From Cinnamomum chago (lineage: Eukaryota; Streptophyta; Magnoliopsida; Laurales; Lauraceae), in assembly GCA_038049695.1 (NCBI GenBank), contig CP142451.1:65601501-65665500 (forward strand): a stretch of DNA of 64,000 bases, given 5' to 3'. The notes under the pieces were generated by a model that did not search any database, had not been told where the DNA came from, and saw only the letters and a list, made by a program, of their open reading frames with translations. This document shows, piece after piece, positions 57,600 to 64,000 of this stretch; positions within the stretch are counted from its first letter, which is position 1; every line of letters begins with the position of its first letter. The translations under genes were made by a program, and so were the position numbers.

Positions 57600-59097
57600 T
57601 GTTAGGGATTTTGTGTATTCCAATTTGATGGATGCATTATCATATTAGCACCATTTGAATTTTCACACATGCATTGATTTAGAAAAACTTGAAATCTTGA
57701 TTTATACATGCATTGTTTTTAAGATTTGTAAAAGTATTGATTTATGCATGTTTTATTTTTAAACTTGGATGCATTTGTTTTTGAAAAGAAGTTTTAGAAA
57801 TCAAGCAAGCCTATGAGTTTTAAATCTTTCAAATCATTTTAGGCTTTTTATGTTTCATGTTTTTAAACCTCTTAGTTTGATTTAAAACATGATTCCAAGC
57901 TTGATTCAGTGGCCCAAAAGTCCCCATATAAAAATACTTTGAAAAATGCAAGTTTAGGGGATTTTGGTCCCAGGCCAGAAACGCAATGTACCAGGTCGAC
58001 CGAGCTAGGCCCAGGTCGACCGGGGGTAAGGGCAGGTCGACCGGGGGCACGCAGGAACTCATTTTTTGAGTATAAATACAAGTTCATTCCTTTTCAAAAG
58101 TTAGAGATTTTGAAGACTCTTTTGAGGTGCTTTGAGACAAAGAAAAGGGGATGAACTAAGAGAGACCAAAGGATCTTTTGGAGAGCTAAAGCTTGGATTA
58201 ATGAAGTTAAATCTCCAAGTAAGCTCTACCTCTCTTAATCATATGTTATATGCTTTGTTTAAATTATTGGTAAATTAATTTTAGCATTATAACTATGATG
58301 TGTTGAATCCATTCTTTTTCTAATCTTTGATTTATGTTGGATTGGATTCTTCACCCTTGATTTCTAACCAAGTTGTTTTAAAATCTTTCTTAATCATGCT
58401 TAGACAAAATCTTTGTTTTTCTTTCATAGCATGAGTCTTTTACTTGGTTGAAACATTGTTTGTTGTTTTCATTCATTTAAACTTTAGTTAAATTAATTTG
58501 GTTTTGAAAACAACATTGCACAAGCATCACATGTTCTAAGTTAGTCATTTTCATACAACTTGTGAGTCTTTGATTTTCATATCATTAACAAGTTGATATT
58601 CATATATGTGATTTGCATTAAACTTCAATCAAATCTTTTATGAGCCTTAAACTTTGAAATTGCTTTAAGGAATATTTAATTGAGCTTTGTTTTTAACTTG
58701 ATTGAAGTTATCACACACACACACATCATGAGCATACACGTTTGCATTCATTTAGTGTTTGTGTGAGTTTGTTATTCACTTTCATATCCGCCTATTCTAG
58801 AGGCAAATACATTGAGCTTTAATTGTATCTCTTAGAGTGTTCTTTTGTGAAGACACCTTCTTAGAGAAATCTTCATTTGTAAAGGTTATTGCTTAGCCTA
58901 AGAAAAGCATTGTGTAAAGGTTATTGCTTAGCCTAGAAAAGCATCTTGTAAAGGTTGTTGTTAAGCCTAGAAAAACAACATTGTAAGGGTTATTGCTTAG
59001 CCTATTGAAAAGCATAAATAGTGAAAATCCGGTGGGGTGATTAGATCACAAGCCGGTAGTGGACGTAGGCATTGAGGCCGAACCACTATAAACCTTT
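57600..59097 (+). repeat. 3' LTR of D (truncated)
   Basis: Three GGTCGACC palindromes (57993, 58013, 58034) followed by TATAAATA at 58071-58078, hairpin units at 58875-59015, and GCCGAACCACTATAAA at about 59077-59092. It then breaks off at CCTTTG; compared with the 5' LTR the last 160 or so bases are gone. Confidence 0.87.
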
Positions 59098-59459
59098 GAT
59101 CTCATCGAACCTCATTACCAAAATTACCTTGTGTATGTGATTGATGTCATTACTTGTGTAGTTTTGATTCATCATAGTGGAACCAAGGGACTTTGTGACC
59201 ATTGTGAGTGGATGTAGGACATATGGTCCGAACCACTATAAATTTGTATGCATCTCCTCATGTTGCTTGTCTCAATGTCTTGATATAGTTTTGAGCATTA
59301 TTTTATGCACACACCTTGTCTTCACATCACTTAGTTTCTTTGTCATCTTGTTTAATAATTGAAAAAAGTGGGTATGAAATTTCGTAGTCCTATTTGCCCC
59401 CCCGCCCCCCCCCCCCTCCCTCTCCTAGGACTTGTACATTGGCCCTAGGTGCTCTTTCA
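59098..59459 (+). repeat. 3' LTR tail of Sirevirus A
   Basis: Nearly the same as 28404-28769, including the C-rich run and the end CCCTAGGTGCTCTTTCA. The AAGTC duplication follows. It joins D's LTR without a target duplication of D, so the junction is a deletion breakpoint. Confidence 0.87.
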
Positions 59460-59464
59460 AAGTC

Positions 59465-59769
59465 CAGATAATCCAAGTATGTAGTTTTACCATCTCATTG
59501 ACAGCTATTAAATACTTGATTTTTTAAAAATATTTTATTTACGTGTTATATTAATAATTAATGTAACAATTGGCCCCCACCTCGATTTGGGTAAAATTTA
59601 TTCATTGCTCATTCAAAAGGGCATTATCTTTTAGTGCAGATTTTCACAAGTAAACTGAATTAGAGTGTAGGTTTTTTAATATAGATTATTTTAAGTGCAG
59701 ATCTTTTTAATAGTGGGCCAAGTACTCATGTTTTAGTAAACTTTGTAGAATTTAAGTGGTTTCATCATG
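59465..59769. other. MITE/foldback-like element, middle part
   Basis: AT-rich sequence of the large CATGGTTT-ended element between A and the solo LTR. A segment near 59572-59610 (GGCCCCCACCTCGATTTGGG) is an inverted near-copy of 27130-27165. Confidence 0.55.
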
Positions 59770-59774
59770 AATGT

Positions 59775-61447
59775 TGTTAGATTGTATGGATTCAATCCAT
59801 CAGTTGATATAATAAATTGATTAATTTCTTTATTTATCAATGAAATCATGCTTTCCTTTCATGAGATGATTGGTATTTTATTACTTAATGCACATAACCA
59901 ACACATATGACATAATGGTTCATGAGATGAACCGGGTCCCATTAGTATATTAGATGTGATATATGTATATGGATGAGATCCACATACGGGAGATATGTGT
60001 CACAAATCTTATAGTTAAAAATATCTTCACAACCATTGATGAGACTGGGCATCTCATCTAATAAGGTTGCAGCACTTTGATCACTATGAAATAGTGTGAT
60101 TTGTCTCGATCATTTGAATGAAAGATTCTGGGTCATAGTGCTGGTACATTGGATGTATTGAAGGACCATGAGAAGCACCTTATGAATATTGTCTCGATGT
60201 AAGGATTGCTCTCATAATTCTCTAGCAATAGGCTCTCAATTATGAGACATTGATGAACTCAAGTTTCTATCTATTCATTTGCTTTGAGTCACCAATGAGT
60301 GAGGCCATTTGTAGGTCAACGCCTCGGTGTCTTGGGTACGTTGTAGTAGGACTGTGGGAACATCCAATGGTCAAGATGGAATCTATCTATATTATCCCCT
60401 TGTGCCAATTAATAGATTTTTCATTAGTAAGTGCGCACCCATCTCGATTAAGAGTTAATTGAATGGTATTGATGATCACTGTGATTAATTGGGGCTCAAG
60501 GATAATAAGATGTAGATCTAAGATTGGATGGGACAGACTTATTCCAATTGATCCATGGATAATGATAGAGGGGCATACTTGTGGTAATTGGGAAGTATAG
60601 GGTCTTCATTGTAATTTATTCCTAAGACTGGAATGCAATTGCATTTATATAGTGGTATTATTTGCAATTAACTGTGGGCCCGGATTGCATATGAGATGTG
60701 GGGTCGCGAGTCCCAGTTGGTGCCAGCTTTCTAAGGAATCCCTAGTGGTCCCACACTAGCACAAGTTATTAGATACCAATCCTACTTGAACTCCAAAAGG
60801 AAGGAATTAGAAAGTTACTATTTCTATTTGAAGTGAGACTTCTAATAGTGGTAATAGTAAGCTACTAATTAGTGTGGAAGTGAGACTTCTAATTCAATTA
60901 GTAAGAGAGGTAGAGAGGAGATTACTTGAGGGCTTTGTAAGGGGAAATAACCCCTTGGACGTCCACAATTGTATCTCACGCCCAAAAACCTCTTAGTGCA
61001 AGAGTTGCACAAATGTTCGTCTCCTCTTTCTCTTCTAGTTCCCTTCTAGTTCCTTGGAGTTTCTAGTAGAGTTTTCTCTTGGAGATTCCACCATCTTCTT
61101 GAGAAAAGAGATCTGATATACGGGTCATAGCGTGGAAGAACAAAAGGTCTTGGAGACTCTTGTTTGATACGTGAAAGTGTTTCATCATCAAAGAAAGACG
61201 CAAATTCTCCATTATAGCACAACCAGGCTCCTAAGGTATAATCTACTTCCGTGCATGTTGTAGATTTTTATGGATGCTTGTTGGCTGCTGTTCTATCTTC
61301 TAGATAGGTTTACTTACTGATCATGATGGCTGAGATTGAGGACATGCATCCTGGATTGGGTTTTATAGCCTTCTGGATACTTGATCCCTGAGTCAAGTGG
61401 GTCAAAAGTTTTGAAAACCTATCCACCAAGCCCACCTATTTCCATTA
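59775..61447 (+). repeat. Solo LTR of the element F family (TSD AATGT)
   Basis: 1673 bp, similar along its whole length to the F 5' LTR at 20457-22125 (opposite strand). Exact target duplications AATGT at 59770-59774 and 61448-61452. It starts TGTTAGATTGTATGG; its end reads CCATTA where F has CCAACA, so the terminal CA is mutated. No PBS follows. The ORF at 60250-60462 is antisense-conserved LTR sequence, not a gene. Confidence 0.9.
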
Positions 61448-61452
61448 AATGT

Positions 61453-62261
61453 ATCATGTGAGCCCCGTCTTAAAAAGTGAGATTTGACAAAGCTCATGAA
61501 AATTGAAATAGAAGAGCAACCATTTTGATCGGCTTTGATTTTAAAAAATAAATGGGCCAATGCCCACATAGTGGGGCCCACCAATCCACGTGTGACGTTC
61601 CCACCCCATACAATCTTTGATAGTGTATCTAGAAAGTACTATCTAGGGCACCTAAATAAGAGCATTTTTGCCCCTTTTGCTTTGAGTTTTGAGTTTGACC
61701 AAAACAAAAAACGGGGAAAAGGAAAAGAGAGAGGAGGGAAAGAAAAATGGGGAAAGAGGAGGAAGGAGGAGCGGCAACCAACGGATCCAAATGCATGCAT
61801 GGCAGTAGCGCGGCGAACCTAGGTCAGGTGCCTCTATCTCTCTCTCCCTCTATCTTTCCTGTAGGAGCCTGAGCCCTGAAATATGTCTGAGATGAGATTA
61901 AGACCCTTCTTCATTTCCTTTATTCTACTACATCGATCATCTATGCAAGTTTCTATTTCTTTTCTGTGGGAATGAAGAAGCTTCTGCCTAGTTCTGTTTT
62001 TTGTTTTTTGTTTTTTTGTAAAAATGGAAAAAAGTGAAATAAAATGGGTTGAAACAGTACTCGACCGATATTTTAAAGATATCGGCTGAGATATCGGTCT
62101 CAACTGATATCTTCAAGATATCTCTAAGATATCGGCCAAGATAGACTGATATTTGAGTGATATTTCAAGAGACCAAATCCGAGACCGATAAATATCAAAA
62201 TATCGGATCGGTATGGACCGATACCGATACAAACCGGTATTAGCCGATATTTTAAACCATG
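61453..62261. other. MITE/foldback-like element, right part
   Basis: Ends with an inverted copy of the left terminus. Holds a purine-rich tract (about 61720-61775) and a dense TATCGG / CCGATA region (62060-62250). No ORF is supported. Confidence 0.55.
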
Positions 62262-62376
62262 GACCACAGGGACTTCTCGAAGAAGGCGGCGATGGGGACC
62301 TGACCGTAGCCGTTGAAACTGTTGGGCACACGCGCAGCTTTGAGCTTCTGCTCTCTAGGGAGTGAGAAGAGCCAAC
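62262..62376 (-). pseudogene. Host exon fragment, upstream part
   Basis: Read from 62376 leftward the frame gives WLFSLPREQKLKAARVPNS, then FNGYGQVPIAAFFEKSLW at the junction with the MITE-like element. Third positions are GC-rich, unlike the AT-rich transposons. It joins 26655-26737 in frame when the insertion and one target copy are removed. A Sirevirus-like LTR interrupts it on the other side at 62377. The protein is not recognised. Confidence 0.5.
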
Positions 62377-64000
62377 TGTAAGTCCATGGGGATCCGAACC
62401 CTAGAGGGGGGGTGAATAGGGTGAGCTTCTTTTATGACCAATTTTAACAATTTTAACTTCTTTAAAACAAACTAGTCACAAGTGATGATTATCAAACAAT
62501 ATGCGGAAGCTAATAAAAACAATCACCACAAAGCAATCACCATTACACAAGTATTTATAGTGGTTCGGCCTCAATGCCTACATCCACTACCGGCTTGTGA
62601 TCCAACACCCCACCGGATTTCCACTATTTATGCTTTTCAATAGGCTAAGCAATAACCTTTACAATATGCTTTCCAAGGCTAAGCAATAACCTTACAATGA
62701 TGTTTTTCAAGGCTTAACATCAACCTCTACATGATGCTTTTATAGGCTAAGCAATAACCTCTTCAACCACAAGGTTGGTTATCTCTCTAATTTAGTGTCT
62801 ATCATACACTTGATGGAGATTCTATTAAGCTCATTACAATGCCTCTTAATTAGGCGGATATGGAAGTGAAATACAAATACACACTCACACTATGAATGCA
62901 AAGTTGAAAACAAATGAAGTGTGTGTGTGTGGTCCTCAATCATTTTGAAAATGAAAGTTCATAAATGTATGCCTAAGGCTTTTGAAAGTTTAAGCTCATA
63001 AAACATTTATGATTGAGGATGTGATGCAATCACATGTTAAAAGTAACAACTTGTTAATGATATCAAAGTTACACAAGTTGTATGAAATGGATTAGCTCTA
63101 AACATGTGATGCATAGGGATGTCAATCAAATCATCAATGTAGCTCAAAACATAAAAATAGATTTGATTGAAAAGAGGGGACAAATCATATGTAATTATAA
63201 AGACAACTTGAAAAAGATTTACCAATCAAAGTAAGGCAAGTTGTGAAACATTAAAACAATAATACACATATGATTTGTAATGATGTTGGATCCAAAACAT
63301 AAGATACATTTGAGAGAGATTTTCTTATGATGGAAAAACAACAACCAATGATTCAACAAAGTATATGAATCATGTTACATATTTTATTAACATGATCTAC
63401 TTAGATTTACCAAAGATAAAGTACTACTTTGATGAATCAATGGTGATGTATCCAAAACAATAGATCTAATCAAAATATAACACATGCTAAGGATACAACA
63501 CATCATAGGTTAACATGTTACTAAGATTTACCAATGATAAAACAAAACATGAAAACATATGATTTGTAAAGAAGTTGAGTCCAAAACATAAGTTAGTTTT
63601 GAGAGAGATGTTCTTATGATGGAAAACAACAACCAAAGATTCAACCAAGTATATGGATCATGTTACATATAATTCCAAAGGTTTTTCCATTAACATGATC
63701 TACTTAGATTTACCAAAGTTAAGTACTACTTGGATTGAATCATATGGTGTTGTATCCAAAACAATAAATCAACTCAAAACATAAAACATGTTAAGGACAC
63801 AACACAAACATAGTTTAACATGCTAGAAATGATTTACCAAAAATAAAACAAAGCATGAAAACATATGATTAAGAAAGGAAGAGCCTACTTGGTGGTTTAA
63901 CTTCATTAATCCAAGCTTTAGCTTTCCTAATCTTCCCCTTCATCCCTTGGTTCTTTTCCCTTTTGATATGCCTCAATACCTCTCAATGAGGGGCTTAAAA
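62377..64000 (-). repeat. Sirevirus-like LTR, partial
   Basis: Starts TGTAAGTCC and has the same plan as the LTRs of C and E in this orientation: a C run (7, as G), the conserved block near 62558-62600, four hairpin units (62630-62765), then AT-rich sequence. It contains a tandem duplication of about 290-305 bp (63267-63555 and 63556-63861). It runs past the window end. The presumed target duplication is CCAAC (62372-62376). Confidence 0.82.
63267..63861. repeat. Tandem duplication inside the right-edge LTR
   Basis: Two copies of roughly 289 and 306 bp starting CATATGATTTGTAA and sharing TTCTTATGATGG, AACATGATCTACTTAGATTT and ATCCAAAACAAT. A third copy begins at 63862 (CATATGATTAAG). Confidence 0.75.

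Larger units (their letters stand above)
52606..59097 (+). mobile_element. Element D: pol-less Sirevirus-like element, 3' end truncated
   Basis: 5' LTR (52606-53984), PBS, a 480-codon coiled-coil/CCHC ORF, about 2 kb of non-coding DNA with TAGTTATAT repeats, multiple polypurine tracts and a 3' LTR starting at 57600 that stops at about 59097, well before its expected end. Beyond it lies the LTR tail of A. No pol domain. It is the same family as C by the ORF and by the 3' non-coding sequence. Confidence 0.88.
27185..59459 (+). mobile_element. Sirevirus-like element A, outer host of B and D
   Basis: 5' LTR (27185-28769), PBS, Gag with two knuckles, PR, IN and RT up to 32652; RT resumes at 52375-52605 and the 3' LTR tail is 59098-59459. 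Exact target duplications AAGTC flank it (27180-27184 and 59460-59464). The insertions are B (TSD GTTTG) in the RT and D after the YVDD motif. The rest of RT, RNase H, PPT and most of the 3' LTR were lost at the D/A junction near 59097. Confidence 0.87.
26738..62261. mobile_element. Large MITE/foldback-like element holding the nested block
   Basis: The ends are CATGGTTTAAAATCTCGG at 26738-26755 and its inverted near-copy (one mismatch in 18) ending at 62261. The flanks GACCACAA (26730-26737) and GACCACAG (62262-62269) form an 8-bp target duplication with one mismatch, hAT-like in size (a 9-bp reading is also possible). Its own sequence is 26738-27184, 59465-59769 and 61453-62261, about 1.5 kb, rich in TATCGG/CCGATA repeats. 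A GTGGGCCC-type arm near 27125-27165 is inverted near 59572-59610. No transposase was seen. Confidence 0.65.

Noticed and set aside
60250..60462. Small protein gene conserved at 60250-60462 and 21382-21663
   Set aside because: Both lie at matching places in two F-family LTRs on opposite strands; the similarity is that of the LTR, and no domain or start context supports a gene.

Overview
The window is plant nuclear DNA made almost entirely of nested LTR retrotransposons. The evidence for an angiosperm is the element content: Ty3/gypsy chromovirus of the Tekay/Del type, Sirevirus-like and other Ty1/copia elements primed by initiator-Met tRNA, and short MITE-like elements. The species cannot be named from the sequence. 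No tRNA, rRNA, CRISPR or complete host gene was seen. The only host-like coding DNA is one exon fragment, split between 26655-26737 and 62262-62376 (minus strand).

Left block (1-25927). Positions 1-6886 are the 3' part of a Tekay-type gypsy element (decayed gag-pol plus 3' LTR). It was inserted into a minus-strand copia element 'F' (6887-22125: PR/pre-integrase, Gag, leader, PBS, 5' LTR). F's leader was entered by a complete minus-strand Sirevirus 'E' (8370-18806, TSD CCTGG), and E's gag holds a solo LTR 'G' (14188-16175, TSD TCATC). A Tekay-type solo LTR follows at 22166-25922 (TSD ATCTA).

Right block (25928-64000). A MITE-like element (ends 26738 and 62261) sits inside the host exon. Into it went plus-strand Sirevirus 'A' (27185-59459, TSD AAGTC) and a solo LTR of the F family (59775-61447, TSD AATGT). 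A's RT gene was entered by element 'B' (32653-52374, TSD GTTTG) and by element 'D' (52606-59097). B's 5' LTR holds element 'C' (33948-41759, minus strand, TSD GTTGT), and its 3' LTR holds another Tekay solo LTR (47728-51941, TSD GTTTT). A further Sirevirus-like LTR starts at 62377 and runs off the window.

The most interesting content is the trio B, C and D. All have Sirevirus-like LTRs, PBS and multiple polypurine tracts. None has protease, integrase, RT or RNase H, and none has the Gag capsid-like N-terminus. Each keeps one ORF of about 470-525 residues (acidic stretch, coiled coil, one CCHC knuckle, Lys-rich tail) that stops where protease would begin. C and D then carry about 2 kb of non-coding DNA with a recurring TAGTTATAT motif, while B carries a second ORF there. 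The Sirevirus-like LTRs also share arrays of the palindrome GGTCGACC and a tandem array of about 35-bp hairpin units whose stems covary. The autonomous partners would have to be Sireviruses like A or E, but both of these are broken by stops, frameshifts and insertions.
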